A stretch of 64,000 nt of DNA from Massilia sp. Mn16-1_5 (GTDB lineage Bacteria; Pseudomonadota; Gammaproteobacteria; Burkholderiales; Burkholderiaceae_D), in assembly GCF_004798585.1 (NCBI RefSeq), contig NZ_PPXQ01000007.1, positions 62,001 through 126,000 on the forward strand, in the 5' to 3' direction. Each line of letters begins with the position of its first letter. The stretch's first letter is position 1. The notes beneath the pieces were generated by a model. That model worked only from the letters and a program-made list of their open reading frames with translations, searched no databases and was not told the origin of the DNA. A program made the position numbers and the translations under genes. Positions 45,338-54,500 of this stretch are shown here, in pieces.

Positions 45338-45431
45338 CGCGCGGGCATGCCCGCCCTACGTCACCGCTATCGGCGGGATCGTGCGGAACCCGGATACGTA
45401 GCGTGTCTCGTAGGGCGGGCATGCCCGCGCG
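45338..45431. repeat. Inverted pair of REP-like palindromes with conserved linker (inward GTAG)
   Basis: Copies at 45338-45359 (-) and 45410-45431 (+) each hold the perfect palindrome GCGGGCATGCCCGC with GTAG head and CGCG tail. Compared with the pair at 37.9 kb, the stem has the compensating change GTGGGC/GCCCAC to GCGGGC/GCCCGC, and the 50-base linker is recognisably similar. It lies after the DUF971 stop. Confidence 0.85.
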
Positions 45432-45494
45432 GATTGTGCGAACCAGCTAAGCCTCCACGCAACAGCGCCACAAGTTCTCGACATCCCGGCCATA

Positions 45495-45522
45495 AAAAAA
45501 GCACCCTTGCAGGTGCTTTTTT
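45495..45522. terminator. Bidirectional terminator
   Basis: AAAAAAGCACC (45495-45505) / GGTGCTTTTTT (45512-45522) with a six-base loop, T-rich on both strands. It serves the cold-shock gene on the minus strand and could end plus-strand read-through from DUF971. Confidence 0.9.
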
Positions 45523-45565
45523 ATTTGAGCCGCGTCGGCTGCCTGAGCAGCCGCACAAAACAACA

Positions 45566-45769
45566 TCACTGCGGCTGGATGTTGGCAGCCTGTTTGCCCT
45601 TCGGGCCCGTGGTGATCTCGAAGCTCACGCGCTGGTTTTCGGCCAGGGACTTGAAGCCCGGGGTGTTGATTGCCGAGAAGTGCGCGAACAGGTCTTCACC
45701 GCCGCCGTCAGGCGTGATGAAACCAAAACCTTTTGCATCGTTGAACCACTTAACAGTGCCAGTCGTCAT
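45566..45769 (-). CDS. Cold-shock-domain protein (CspA family)
   Basis: A 67-residue single OB-fold that binds single-stranded RNA or DNA. It has RNP1 KGFGFITP and an RNP2-like DLFAHFSAI in the standard layout after [12 protein letters not shown]. The region upstream to the histidine kinase (45770-46021, 252 bases) is AT-rich and could contain the long leader that controls cspA-type messengers; no cold box was identified with confidence. Which cold-shock paralogue this is cannot be told from the sequence. Confidence 0.96.
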   Translation of the reverse strand: MTTGTVKWFNDAKGFGFITPDGGGEDLFAHFSAINTPGFKSLAENQRVSFEITTGPKGKQAANIQPQ

Positions 45770-46021
45770 TTTAATTCCCCAAAAGTTTATTGTAATGTGC
45801 CTTGTTACGGCGTGTCGGGAACCACGGATGACGCCAACGACTGTCTTAACAAAGCGAAATTATTATAGGCACAATTTCGCTTGTGTGAAGCACAATTCGA
45901 TGTCGATTTTTTACTGTCGAGTTGGGCCGATGCGACAAATGCCTTGCTTAGCACATGAGCTTGTTCTCAGGCGCAATGAAAGTTTCCGGGAGTCGAGAAA
46001 AACCCCGATTTTCCAGGCGAT

Positions 46022-48232
46022 TCATCCCTGCGCGATCGTCTTTGACAGGGTGGCGACCAGTTGCTCGATTGCGTACGGTTTCGCCAGTACCTGCACGCCA
46101 GGCAAGTCGATCTGCTGTTCCGTATAACCGGTAGCCAGCACCACCGGCAGGCCGGGATAGCGCTGGCGCAGGATGCCGGCCAGGTCGATGCCGCTGACCA
46201 GGCCCGGCATGACGATGTCGGAGAACACGACGTCCGGGCGGCGCCCCTGGGTCTCCAGCAGGCGCAGCGCCGCTTCGCCGTCTTCGGCCACCAGCACCTC
46301 GAAACCCGACTCCTGCAGCGCGCGCACCACCGCCTCGCGCACCAGGGCATCGTCTTCCACGAACAGGACCGTGCCGCTGCCATGCGCCAGCGTCGCGCCA
46401 GCGTCGATCTGCGGCGCGGCAGCGACTTCGTCGCGCGCACGCGCCAGATACAGGTCGACCCGGGTGCCGATGCCCGGGATGCTGTCGAGGATCAGCGTAC
46501 CGCCGGCCTGCGTGGCAAACGCATAGGCTTGCGGCAGGCCGAGGCCCGTGCCTTGGCCCGGCGGTTTCGTCGTGAAGAAGGGGTCAAGGGCGCGCGCCAT
46601 CACGCTTGCGGTCATGCCGCTGCCGCTGTCGACCATGCTGACCAGTACGTAGTCGCCGCGCGCCAGGGTGTCGTGGGTCGAATCGATCTCGACGTTCTTC
46701 GCTTCGAGGCGCAGCAGGCCGCCCTGCGGCATGGCGTCGCGCGCATTCAGCGCCAGGTTCAGCAGGGCGACGTCGAACTGCAGCGGTTCGACCGTCACCG
46801 GCCACACGTCCTGCTCGCAATGCACCTCGACGGCGACGTCGCTGCGCAGCGAGCCCTTCATCAGCTGGACGGCGTTGCGCAGCTGCTCGCAGATGTCGAC
46901 CGTCGTCACGCGCGCTTCCTGCAGGCGCCCGAAGGAGCCCAGCTGGCCGGTGAGGGCGGTCGCACGCGCCACCGTGCGCTGGCAGGTCTGGAGCAGGCCT
47001 TTGACTTTTTCCTCGCGCGTGGAAAAGGCGGCCAGCTGCAGCGCCGTGGTCAGCGTTTGCAGCAGGTTGTTGTACTCGTGGGCGATGCCGCCGGTGAGGC
47101 GTCCCAGCGCTTCCAGCTTCTGGTTCTTCAGCAGCGCGCTTTGCGCCCGTTCGGTGGCGGCGATCGCGGCGGCGACGCGCGCTTCCATCTCGGTCTGGCC
47201 GTGGCGGATGCGGGTGCTGGCCTCGGCCAGGTGCCGCGCCACGCTGTCGAGCTCAGTCCATCCGACTGGTACGTAGGGCACCTCGGCGCCTTCGCCCAGC
47301 GCCTTTGCGTTCTGTCCAAGCGCTTCGATCGGCGCGATGGCGCGCGCCGCGAAACGGCGCGCCGCGACCAGGCCAGCGATCAGCAGCAAGGCCATCAGGC
47401 CGCCGAGCAGGGCGGCTGCGCGCAGCGGGGCGGCGCGCAATTCGTTGTCCGGGATGCTGAGCAGGACCTTCCAGTCGGCCGAGGGCACCGTGCTGGCGAA
47501 CACGCGCGATTCAATGCCGTCGAGAGAAGTCGATTCGAACATCGTGTCGCGCGATGTGACAAGGCGTGCACGTGTCTGTGGACGGATCGGCTTGCCGATA
47601 AACAGTTCCGGCGTGCGCGAGCGCGCGACGACGATGCCGTTGCGGTCGACGATGGTCGCCATCCACCCCTGCGGCAGTTGCTGGCGATCGAGCAGGCGCT
47701 GTAGCGTGCTGGCGTTGAGCCCCAGCGACAGCAAATAACGGACCTGCCCCTCCAGCTTGACCGGGACCTGGATCGCGAAATCGTGGCGCTTGCCCACCTG
47801 CGCCAGGAACAGGTCCGACACGAGCGTGCGCTCGGCGCCGTAACGCTTCATCAATTCGGAGATGTTTGAGGCGCCGCGCTGCGGCAGTTCTGCACCATAG
47901 GCCCGGCGCGTATTCAGGAGCTGGCGCCCATCGGGATCGAACAGGACCACGACCGAGGCCGGCGGCGGCGCGGCGCGCTGCGCGTGCTCGTAGAACTCCG
48001 GTAAATCGCCGCGTTCGAGCGACGGCGCCCCGGCCAGCGCGCGCAGCAGCGTCTGTCTCGTCTCCAGCTCGTTGTCCACCAGCAGCGCCATCGCCCGCGC
48101 GGTCTCGGCCATGCTGCGGTTTTGCGCCTGCTGGGCATCGCGGTAGACATACACAACGGCCAGCGTCGCCGCGATGAACGAAGGAACCAGGATCGACAGC
48201 ACAAGCAGCAGGAAACGTGTCCTGGTTCGCAT
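46022..48232 (-). CDS. Hybrid sensor histidine kinase/response regulator
   Basis: A 736-residue membrane protein. It has one transmembrane helix near residues 7-29, a periplasmic Cache-like sensor domain (about 30-270), a second helix (about 275-292), a HAMP-like linker, and a kinase core with the phosphorylated His385 in GGIAHEYNN. An HATPase domain follows (NLALNARDAMPQGG; DPFFTTKPPGQGTGLGL) and a C-terminal receiver domain with Asp672 in VVFSDIVMPG. No regulator gene is adjacent, so output may pass to a distant partner. It is inserted, with the cold-shock gene, on the opposite strand between DUF971 and ubiE. Confidence 0.93.
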   Translation of the reverse strand: MRTRTRFLLLVLSILVPSFIAATLAVVYVYRDAQQAQNRSMAETARAMALLVDNELETRQTLLRALAGAPSLERGDLPEFYEHAQRAAPPPASVVVLFDPDGRQLLNTRRAYGAELPQRGASNISELMKRYGAERTLVSDLFLAQVGKRHDFAIQVPVKLEGQVRYLLSLGLNASTLQRLLDRQQLPQGWMATIVDRNGIVVARSRTPELFIGKPIRPQTRARLVTSRDTMFESTSLDGIESRVFASTVPSADWKVLLSIPDNELRAAPLRAAALLGGLMALLLIAGLVAARRFAARAIAPIEALGQNAKALGEGAEVPYVPVGWTELDSVARHLAEASTRIRHGQTEMEARVAAAIAATERAQSALLKNQKLEALGRLTGGIAHEYNNLLQTLTTALQLAAFSTREEKVKGLLQTCQRTVARATALTGQLGSFGRLQEARVTTVDICEQLRNAVQLMKGSLRSDVAVEVHCEQDVWPVTVEPLQFDVALLNLALNARDAMPQGGLLRLEAKNVEIDSTHDTLARGDYVLVSMVDSGSGMTASVMARALDPFFTTKPPGQGTGLGLPQAYAFATQAGGTLILDSIPGIGTRVDLYLARARDEVAAAPQIDAGATLAHGSGTVLFVEDDALVREAVVRALQESGFEVLVAEDGEAALRLLETQGRRPDVVFSDIVMPGLVSGIDLAGILRQRYPGLPVVLATGYTEQQIDLPGVQVLAKPYAIEQLVATLSKTIAQG

Positions 48233-48344
48233 GGGAATAAATGTTGCTCAAGGGGAAGCGAAAGGGAGGAGGAAATTATACAAGAGTCAATAAAAGCGGG
48301 TTGCACGGCTGAGTCCATTCAGTGCAGCCTTCCCGGCCCCGCGC

Positions 48345-48371
48345 TTGCCTCATGCATGTCGCTTGTATAAT
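48345..48371 (+). promoter_or_regulatory. Promoter of ubiE
   Basis: A consensus -10 TATAAT (48366-48371), preceded by TTGCCT (48345-48350) at a short 15-base spacing, lies 27 bases before the ubiE ATG. The -10 is convincing and the -35 is less so. Confidence 0.5.
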
Positions 48372-48397
48372 GCGCACAAATCAACCGGCAGAGCACT

Positions 48398-49132
48398 ATG
48401 ACCAACACCACCCATTTCGGCTACAAGACTGTCTCCGAGGACGAGAAGGTCCACGAGGTCGCCAAGGTTTTCCATTCCGTCGCGTCGAAGTACGACGTCA
48501 TGAACGACCTCATGTCTGGCGGCCTGCACCGCCTCTGGAAGACGTTCACCATCGCCCAGGCCGGCGTGCGTCCGGGCTTCAAGGTGCTCGACATCGCCGG
48601 CGGCACGGGCGACCTGTCGAAGGCCTTCGCCAAGCAGGCGGGTCCGAGCGGGGAAGTCTGGCTCACCGACATCAACGAGTCGATGCTGCGCGTGGGCCGC
48701 GACCGTCTATTGAATAAAGGTCTAGTCACCCCCACCTTGCTCTGTGATGCGGAAAAGCTGCCCTTCCCGGACAATTATTTTGACCGGGTCAGCGTGGCCT
48801 TCGGCCTGCGCAACATGACGCACAAGGACCAGGCGCTGGCGGAAATGCGCCGCGTGCTGAAGCCGGGCGGCAAGCTGCTGGTGCTGGAGTTCTCGAAAGT
48901 GGCGGCGCCGCTGCAAAAGCCGTATGACGTGTATTCGTTCTCGGTGCTGCCATGGCTGGGCCAGCGCATCGCGGGCGACGCCGAAAGCTACCGTTACCTG
49001 GCCGAGTCGATCCGTATGCATCCGGACCAGGAAACGCTGAAGACCATGATGGAAACCGCAGGGCTGGAGCGCGTGCAGTACTTCAACCTGACGGCGGGTG
49101 TGGCGGCACTGCACACCGGTATCAAACTCTAA
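48398..49132 (+). CDS. ubiE: Ubiquinone/menaquinone biosynthesis C-methyltransferase UbiE
   Basis: SAM-dependent C-methyltransferase of ubiquinone synthesis. The 244-residue protein has the UbiE hallmarks [21 protein letters not shown], the SAM-binding [10 protein letters not shown], and the motif [20 protein letters not shown] in consecutive parts, ending [11 protein letters not shown]. It heads the run ubiE-Tim44-ubiJ-ubiB, and the TPMT-like gene extends it. Confidence 0.98.
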   Translation: MTNTTHFGYKTVSEDEKVHEVAKVFHSVASKYDVMNDLMSGGLHRLWKTFTIAQAGVRPGFKVLDIAGGTGDLSKAFAKQAGPSGEVWLTDINESMLRVGRDRLLNKGLVTPTLLCDAEKLPFPDNYFDRVSVAFGLRNMTHKDQALAEMRRVLKPGGKLLVLEFSKVAAPLQKPYDVYSFSVLPWLGQRIAGDAESYRYLAESIRMHPDQETLKTMMETAGLERVQYFNLTAGVAALHTGIKL

Positions 49133-49146
49133 GTAAGGGGACGACA

Positions 49147-50130
49147 ATGAAAAAATTCCTGGTCACGATGGTGCTGGCCCTGACCACGACGGCAATGATC
49201 AGCGAAGCGATCGCCCGTCCGATGGGCGGCCGCCGCTCGATCGGCCGCCAGTCGCAGACGGTGCGCCAGATGCCGGCCCCGGCCCCGGCCCCCGCGCCGA
49301 TGACGCCGATGAATCGTCAGGCGGCAACGCCGGCCCCGAACGCGCCAGTCGCCGGTACGGCCGCCGGCGCCGCTGGCGCACGCGCTGCGGCCCAGCAGCG
49401 TCCGAGCATGTGGAAAGGCCTGCTGGGCGGTGCGCTGCTCGGTCTCGGCTTGGGCGCCCTGTTCTCGCACCTGGGCATCGGCGGCGCCATGGCCTCGGTG
49501 CTGTCGACCATCCTGATGCTGGCGCTGCTGGCCCTGGCCGTGATGTTTATCGTGCGCATGTTCCGCCGCAAGGACACGCCGGCGAATGCCCAGTTCCGCA
49601 ACGGCGGCTTCAACCAGCCGGTGCCGGCCGGGGCCACGCCGGAAATCGGCTCGGGCCTGCAGCAGCCGTATCAGCCGCAGTCCTTCCAGGCGCAGCAGCC
49701 GGCCTCCGGCGTCTCGCTGGACAAGGGCGCCGCCGCCCAGCACACCCCATGGGGCGTGCCGGCCGACTTCGACACCGACGCCTTCCTGCGCCACGCGAAG
49801 TCCTCCTTCATTCGCATGCAGGCAGCCTGGGATAAAGGCGACGTTGCCGACCTGCGCGAATTCACGACGCCGGAAGTGTTCGCCGAACTCAAGATGCAGA
49901 TCGCCGAACGCGGCGCCAATGCCGACTTTACCGACGTCGTCTCGATCGACGCCCAACTGCTCGGCATCGAAACGGGCCCGGCCGACTACCTGGCCAGCGT
50001 CCAGTTCAACGGCATGATCCGTACGGCGCCGAATGCGCCGGCCGAGCCTTTCGCCGAAGTCTGGAACATGGAAAAGCCGCTGTCGGGCAACACTGGTTGG
50101 GTACTGGCAGGCATTCAGCAGCTGGCCTGA
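49147..50130 (+). CDS. Tim44-domain protein
   Basis: A 327-residue envelope protein: a signal-like N-terminus (ends about Ala23), a Pro/Ala linker, glycine-rich hydrophobic segments (about residues 92-140; GLLGGALLGLGLGALFSHLG and VLSTILMLALLALAVMFIV), and a C-terminal Tim44-like domain (about 205-327; FLRHAKSSFIRMQAAWDKGD, ATPEVFAELK-like TTPEVFAELK). The bacterial function is unsettled. Its place between ubiE and ubiJ is conserved in Betaproteobacteria. The ATG at 49147 lies 15 bases after ubiE. Confidence 0.92.
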   Translation: MKKFLVTMVLALTTTAMISEAIARPMGGRRSIGRQSQTVRQMPAPAPAPAPMTPMNRQAATPAPNAPVAGTAAGAAGARAAAQQRPSMWKGLLGGALLGLGLGALFSHLGIGGAMASVLSTILMLALLALAVMFIVRMFRRKDTPANAQFRNGGFNQPVPAGATPEIGSGLQQPYQPQSFQAQQPASGVSLDKGAAAQHTPWGVPADFDTDAFLRHAKSSFIRMQAAWDKGDVADLREFTTPEVFAELKMQIAERGANADFTDVVSIDAQLLGIETGPADYLASVQFNGMIRTAPNAPAEPFAEVWNMEKPLSGNTGWVLAGIQQLA

Positions 50131-50189
50131 TGTTTCTTTGAAAACTTTCCCGTGCGCTCGGGTTTGTGCCCGGCAAACTGGTAAGATCG

Positions 50190-50226
50190 AAACCGCCCGC
50201 GTCATTACGGGCGGTTTTGTTTTTTA
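50190..50226 (+). terminator. Rho-independent terminator before ubiJ
   Basis: Ten-bp stem AAACCGCCCG (50190-50199) / CGGGCGGTTT (50208-50217) followed by a T-rich run to 50226. It separates the Tim44 gene from ubiJ although both are on the same strand, so ubiJ-ubiB may have its own promoter or depend on read-through. Confidence 0.8.
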
Positions 50227-50240
50227 GCGACCATATTTTT

Positions 50241-50948
50241 ATGTTCCCGAGCTCCTTCATTTTGTCGCCGCAACGTGCCCTGAGCGCCTCCGCCGTCGCC
50301 ACGATCAACCATTTATTGGCGGACGAGGCCTGGGCGCGCGCGTCGCTGCAGCGTCATGCCGGCAAGATCGCCGTGATCGATACCGGCCATCTTGCCTTGC
50401 GCCTGCGCGTGGCCGCGGACGGCTTGCTCGAAGCCGGGCAGCCCGATGCGGTGCCGAACGTCACCATTCACGTCAAGCTGACGGACTTGCCGCTGATCGC
50501 CCAGAACCGCGAACGCGCCTTTTCCTATGTGCGCATCGAGGGCGATGCCGAGTTTGCGAATACTATTTCCCAGCTCAGCCGCGGCTTGCGCTGGGAGCCC
50601 GAGCACGACTTGGAACGCCTGTTCGGGCCGATCGGTGCGCAGCGCTTGGCCGGCGGTGCCCGCAGCGCCTTTACGAATGCCAACGCCGCCGGGCGCCGCC
50701 TGGCCGAAAACCTGGCCGAGTTCCTGGTCGAGGAGCGACCGGTGCTGGTGCGGCCGAACGACGTCGAGGCTTTTGGGGCCGACGTGGTGCGCCTGCGCGA
50801 CGACGTCGAGCGCACCGCCAAGCGCATATCTCGCCTGGAACAATTGATGAAGCAGCCGCCGGTGCCAGTCGCGCCGACGGCGCCGGTGCCGGCCGGCACC
50901 GCCATTCCGACAACCCGCCCAAGCGGGGACCATACCCTGGATAGCTGA
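50241..50948 (+). CDS. ubiJ: Ubiquinone biosynthesis accessory factor UbiJ (SCP2 domain)
   Basis: UbiJ binds ubiquinone intermediates in the Ubi complex through an SCP2 lipid-binding domain. The 235-residue protein has the SCP2-like region ([39 protein letters not shown] segment) and a C-terminal coiled coil ([22 protein letters not shown]) with a Pro-rich linker. Its stop overlaps the ubiB start (TGATG). The ATG at 50241 gives the family start; in-frame codons upstream run into the terminator. Confidence 0.93.
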   Translation: MFPSSFILSPQRALSASAVATINHLLADEAWARASLQRHAGKIAVIDTGHLALRLRVAADGLLEAGQPDAVPNVTIHVKLTDLPLIAQNRERAFSYVRIEGDAEFANTISQLSRGLRWEPEHDLERLFGPIGAQRLAGGARSAFTNANAAGRRLAENLAEFLVEERPVLVRPNDVEAFGADVVRLRDDVERTAKRISRLEQLMKQPPVPVAPTAPVPAGTAIPTTRPSGDHTLDS

Positions 50949-52516
50949 TGATATTGAAATTCCTGCGCCTGCTTAAAATCTTCACGGTCGCAACCAAGTA
51001 CGGCCTCGATGAAATTGCAATGTCCGGCCTGGGCGTGCCGCGTACCGCCCGCATCATCAATGGCATGTTTTTCTGGCGCAGGATCACGAGCCCGCGCGCG
51101 GTGCGCCTGCGCCTGGCGCTCGAGGAACTCGGCCCAATCTTCATCAAGTTCGGCCAGGTGCTGTCCACCCGGCGCGACCTGATGCCGCCGGACATCGCCG
51201 ACGAACTGTCCCTGCTGCAGGACCGTGTTCCACCTTTCGATTCGAAGCTCGCGATTGCCCAGATCACGGCCGCGCTCGGCGCCCATCCGGACGAGCTCTT
51301 CGCCAGCTTCGATCCTGTCCCGGTGGCTTCGGCCTCGATCGCGCAAGTCCACTTCGCGACCCTCAAAAACGGCAAGCAGGTCGCGATCAAGGTGCTGCGT
51401 CCGGGCATGAAGAAGACGATCGACGAAGACATCGCCCTGATGTACATGGCGACGGGACTGATCGAGCGCGTCTGGGCCGAAAGCCGGCGTCTGAAACCGC
51501 GCGAAGTCGTGGCCGAGTTCGACAAGTACCTGCACGACGAGCTGGACCTGATGCGCGAAGCGGCGAACGCCGCCCAGCTGCGCCGCAATTTCGCGGATTC
51601 GGAATTGCTGATGGTGCCGGAGATGTACTGGGACTATTGCACCAGCAGCGTGATCGTCATGGAGCGCATGAACGGCATCCCGGTCTCGCAGATCGACCGC
51701 CTGGCGGCCGAAGGCGTGGACCTGAAAAAGCTGTCCAGCGACGGCGTCGAAATCTTCTTCACCCAGGTCTTCCGCGACGGCTTTTTCCACGCCGATATGC
51801 ACCCGGGTAACATCCTGGTCTCGATCGAGCCGGAAACCTTCGGCCGCTATATCGCGCTGGATTTCGGCATCGTCGGCACGCTGAACGACTTCGACAAGGA
51901 TTATCTGTCGCAGAATTTCCTCGCCTTCTTCCGGCGCGACTATAAACGCGTGGCCGAAGCCCACATCGAATCGGGCTGGGCGCCGCGCACTACCCGCGTC
52001 GACGAACTGGAAGCGGCCGTGCGCGCCTGCTGCGAGCCGATCTTCGACCGGCCTTTGAAAGACATCTCGTTTGGCCAGATCCTGCTGCGCCTGTTCCAGA
52101 CCTCGCGCCGCTTCAATGTCGAGGTGCAACCTCAGCTCGTGCTGCTGCAAAAGACCCTCTTGAATATCGAGGGTTTGGGACGCCAGCTGGATCCGGACCT
52201 GGACCTGTGGAAGACGGCGAAGCCGTACCTGGAGCGCTGGATGGCCGAGCAGGTCGGCTGGCGCGGTTTTGTCGAGAAACTCAAGGACGAGGCGCCGCGC
52301 TACGCCCACATCTTCCCGCAACTGCCGCGCCTGGTGCACCGCGCCCTCGAACACCAGGCCCAGCCGCACGCGGCCACGCACGATTTGCTGACGATGCTGG
52401 TGCTCGAGCAGCGCCGCACGAATCGCCTGATCGGTTTTGTCGCCTGGCTGGCCGGCGGCATTGCCTCGGGCATCATCTTCGCCGCCCTGTTTGCGCGCTA
52501 TGGCCAACACCTCTGA
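50948..52516 (+). CDS. ubiB: Ubiquinone biosynthesis regulatory kinase-like protein UbiB
   Basis: UbiB is an ADCK/Coq8-family atypical kinase-like ATPase needed for ubiquinone synthesis. The 522-residue protein has the KxGQ motif [16 protein letters not shown], the Ala-rich loop [11 protein letters not shown], the ATP lysine region [24 protein letters not shown], and DFGIVG (the DFG-like metal motif), plus two C-terminal hydrophobic helices. The first helix-rich residues [12 protein letters not shown] are typical. It overlaps ubiJ by one base. Confidence 0.97.
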   Translation: MILKFLRLLKIFTVATKYGLDEIAMSGLGVPRTARIINGMFFWRRITSPRAVRLRLALEELGPIFIKFGQVLSTRRDLMPPDIADELSLLQDRVPPFDSKLAIAQITAALGAHPDELFASFDPVPVASASIAQVHFATLKNGKQVAIKVLRPGMKKTIDEDIALMYMATGLIERVWAESRRLKPREVVAEFDKYLHDELDLMREAANAAQLRRNFADSELLMVPEMYWDYCTSSVIVMERMNGIPVSQIDRLAAEGVDLKKLSSDGVEIFFTQVFRDGFFHADMHPGNILVSIEPETFGRYIALDFGIVGTLNDFDKDYLSQNFLAFFRRDYKRVAEAHIESGWAPRTTRVDELEAAVRACCEPIFDRPLKDISFGQILLRLFQTSRRFNVEVQPQLVLLQKTLLNIEGLGRQLDPDLDLWKTAKPYLERWMAEQVGWRGFVEKLKDEAPRYAHIFPQLPRLVHRALEHQAQPHAATHDLLTMLVLEQRRTNRLIGFVAWLAGGIASGIIFAALFARYGQHL

Positions 52517-53114
52517 CATGCCCGTTTTTAAAAGCCGCGATCCGCTGCGTGCGGAGTTCTGGGACGAGCGCTTCGAGCAGGACTTCATTCCCTGGGACCT
52601 GGGCGGCGTGCCGCAGGCGCTGCGCGAGTTTGTCGAACGCAGCCCGGCGCCGCGCACCGTCCTGATTCCGGGTTGCGGCAACGGCTACGAACTGCGTTTC
52701 CTGTGCGATGCGGGGTGGAATGCGACCGCCATCGATTTTTCGCCGGCCGCCGTGCAGCGGGCGCGCCGCCTGGTCGGGCAGTGGGAGCAACACGTGGTGG
52801 AGGCGGATTTCTTTGCATGGCAATCCGAGCAGCCGCTTGATCTCATCTACGAACGCGCCTTCCTGTGTGCGCTGCCGCCTGCCATGCGTCCGCAAGTCAC
52901 GGCGCGCTATGCCGAGCTGCTGGCGCCAGGCGGCCTGCTTGCCGGGTTCTTTTTCTTCGGCAGCGCGCCGAAAGGGCCGCCTTTCGGTATCGCACGTGCG
53001 GAACTGGAAACCTTCCTTGAGCCTCATTTCGAACTGGTCGAGGAAGGGGAGGTGGTCGATTCCTTGCCGGTCTTTGGCGGGCAGGAGCGCTGGATGGTGT
53101 GGCGCCGCCGCTGA
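52500..53114 (+). CDS. SAM-dependent methyltransferase, thiopurine S-methyltransferase (TPMT) family
   Basis: A 204-residue methyltransferase with [19 protein letters not shown] near the start, the SAM-binding [13 protein letters not shown] and the family ending [11 protein letters not shown]. The substrate is unknown; relatives methylate thiols, selenium or tellurium compounds. The start is uncertain between ATG 52500 (MANTSDMPV), which overlaps the ubiB end by 17 bases, and the in-frame ATG 52518; neither has a strong ribosome site. It ends before a terminator. Confidence 0.87.
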   Translation: MANTSDMPVFKSRDPLRAEFWDERFEQDFIPWDLGGVPQALREFVERSPAPRTVLIPGCGNGYELRFLCDAGWNATAIDFSPAAVQRARRLVGQWEQHVVEADFFAWQSEQPLDLIYERAFLCALPPAMRPQVTARYAELLAPGGLLAGFFFFGSAPKGPPFGIARAELETFLEPHFELVEEGEVVDSLPVFGGQERWMVWRRR

Positions 53115-53121
53115 GATAAAA

Positions 53122-53145
53122 AAAAGCCCGCATGCGCGGGCTTTT
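53122..53145 (+). terminator. Rho-independent terminator after the TPMT-like gene
   Basis: Ten-bp perfect stem AAAAGCCCGC (53122-53131) / GCGGGCTTTT (53136-53145) with a four-base loop. It is the clear end of the ubiE-to-TPMT run. Confidence 0.9.
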
Positions 53146-53202
53146 AACTACAGCATTCTTGTACGGCCAGGCGGCGATGCAAGATCGCGCCAACTTCTGT
53201 TT

Positions 53203-53337
53203 CTTAGACCTAGTCCCACCGGCCGAAGCCTGGCGGCAGCTTGCGCTATCGAAGATGCTATTTAAACAGCCGAGTTGATTTTCGGCAAATGAATCGGGCA
53301 AATTGGTCTCTAAGTAGTGATTAAAAACAACACTTAG
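53203..53337. ncRNA. Candidate structured RNA or leader between the TPMT-like gene and fmdB
   Basis: The segment can fold. CTTAGACC (53203-53210) pairs with GGTCTCTAAG (53305-53314, one bulge), enclosing a CCACCGG/CCTGGCGG hairpin (53216-53236) and a GCCGA/TCGGC hairpin (53269-53286). The second strand's CTAAGTAGTG (53310-53319) can instead pair with CACTTAG (53331-53337), giving mutually exclusive folds. No known RNA family was recognised; 6S RNA and tmRNA were considered and not matched. Strand is undecided. The other parts of the 53146-53452 gap hold only the fmdB promoter region. Confidence 0.3.
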
Positions 53338-53380
53338 CGCGGCTGCTGCTTTCCTGAGCAGTACCGGCCGGTTCCGGCGA

Positions 53381-53420
53381 GGCCATCAATCGGCCAGAGG
53401 CCATCAAAAGGCTTTATAAT
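53381..53420 (+). promoter_or_regulatory. Promoter region of fmdB with a direct repeat
   Basis: A consensus -10 TATAAT (53415-53420) has no recognisable -35. In its place two copies of GGCCATCAA start at 53381 and 53399, 18 bases apart. Tandem sites at -35 suggest an activator or repressor. Confidence 0.4.
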
Positions 53421-53452
53421 TCAGGGTTTTGAAGATTTTTGCGGAGTATCAG

Positions 53453-53782
53453 ATGCCGATTTACGCCTACCGCTGCGACGAATGCGGTTTTTCCAAAGAT
53501 GTACTGCAAAAAATTTCTGATCCGGTCCTGACGACCTGCCTGTCCTGCGGCAAAGACGCGTTCAAGAAGCAAGTGACGGCAGCCGGTTTCCAGCTCAAGG
53601 GTACCGGCTGGTACGTGACCGATTTCCGCGGCGGCAGCGCCCCGGCCACCGGCACGGCCCCGGGTACGACGGCCGCGGCAGCACCGGCCGCGGCAGGCGC
53701 TACCGAGAGCAGCACGGCCGCCAACACGGCCGCCAGCGCGGCGCCTGCGGCTCCGGCCAAGAGCGACACGAGCGCGTCCTGA
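53453..53782 (+). CDS. FmdB-family zinc-ribbon protein
   Basis: A 109-residue putative regulatory protein. The start MPIYAYRCDECGF with the second pair CLSCGK forms the C-x-x-C...C-x-x-C zinc ribbon. The last half is a low-complexity Ala/Thr/Ser/Pro/Gly tail (residues about 62-109). Its function is unclear in general; it commonly precedes DUF502 and aspS in Betaproteobacteria, as here. GGAG at 53443-53446 supports the ATG at 53453. Confidence 0.9.
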   Translation: MPIYAYRCDECGFSKDVLQKISDPVLTTCLSCGKDAFKKQVTAAGFQLKGTGWYVTDFRGGSAPATGTAPGTTAAAAPAAAGATESSTAANTAASAAPAAPAKSDTSAS

Positions 53783-53830
53783 CGCGAACTGCGGCCTGCA
53801 GGCCGCAGCAATAAGAACAATGAGAATCTG

Positions 53831-54418
53831 ATGCGCAAATATTTCCTGACTGGCTTGCTGATCCTCGTGCCGCTGGCGATTACCGCCTGGGTGCTGAGCA
53901 TGATCATCGGCACCCTCGACCAGTCGCTGCTGTTCGTGCCCGAGCGCTGGCAGCCGCGGACCCTGTTCGGTTTCGACATCCCCGGCATCGGCGCGATCCT
54001 GACCCTGGCCATCGTCTTCCTGACCGGCCTGCTGACCAACAACCTGGTCGGCAAGTACATCGTGCGCCTTGGCGAACGCTTGCTCAAGCGCATCCCGGTC
54101 GTCAGCTCGCTCTACGGCAGCGTGAAGCAGGTATCCGACACCCTGTTCTCGTCGTCCGGCAACGCCTTCCGCCAGGCCGTGCTGATCCCGTATCCGCATG
54201 CCGATTCCTATACCATCGCTTTCCTTACCGGCGTGCCGGGCGGGGACGTGAAGAACCACCTGGTCGGCGACTACCTGAGCGTCTACGTGCCGACCACGCC
54301 GAACCCGACCTCGGGCTTTTTCCTGATGATGGAACGCAGCAAGGTCGTCGAGCTGGACATGACGGTCGATGCGGCACTGAAATACATCGTCTCGATGGGC
54401 GTCGTGGCCCCAGAATAA
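53831..54418 (+). CDS. DUF502 membrane protein
   Basis: A 195-residue membrane protein with two transmembrane segments at about residues 4-25 (FLTGLLILVPLAITAWVLSMII in part) and 55-77 (GAILTLAIVFLTGLLTNNLVG). The following soluble domain has the DUF502 segment RIPVVSSLYGSVKQVSDTL, and PTTPNPTSGFFLMM. No biochemical function is established. It lies between fmdB and aspS, the usual order. Confidence 0.92.
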   Translation: MRKYFLTGLLILVPLAITAWVLSMIIGTLDQSLLFVPERWQPRTLFGFDIPGIGAILTLAIVFLTGLLTNNLVGKYIVRLGERLLKRIPVVSSLYGSVKQVSDTLFSSSGNAFRQAVLIPYPHADSYTIAFLTGVPGGDVKNHLVGDYLSVYVPTTPNPTSGFFLMMERSKVVELDMTVDAALKYIVSMGVVAPE

Positions 54419-54500
54419 GCTCTCCGAGCGGACTACAATAGCAAGAATATGACCCGCCGCTGGCGGGACAACCGATACACCAACCTGGAATAGAGAAAAT

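Noticed and set aside
53161..53340. The foldable gap before fmdB as 6S RNA or tmRNA.
   Set aside because: The overall length and internal sequence do not match the single long 6S hairpin, and the tmRNA tRNA-like end (CCA and T-loop) is absent; only an unnamed candidate is kept.
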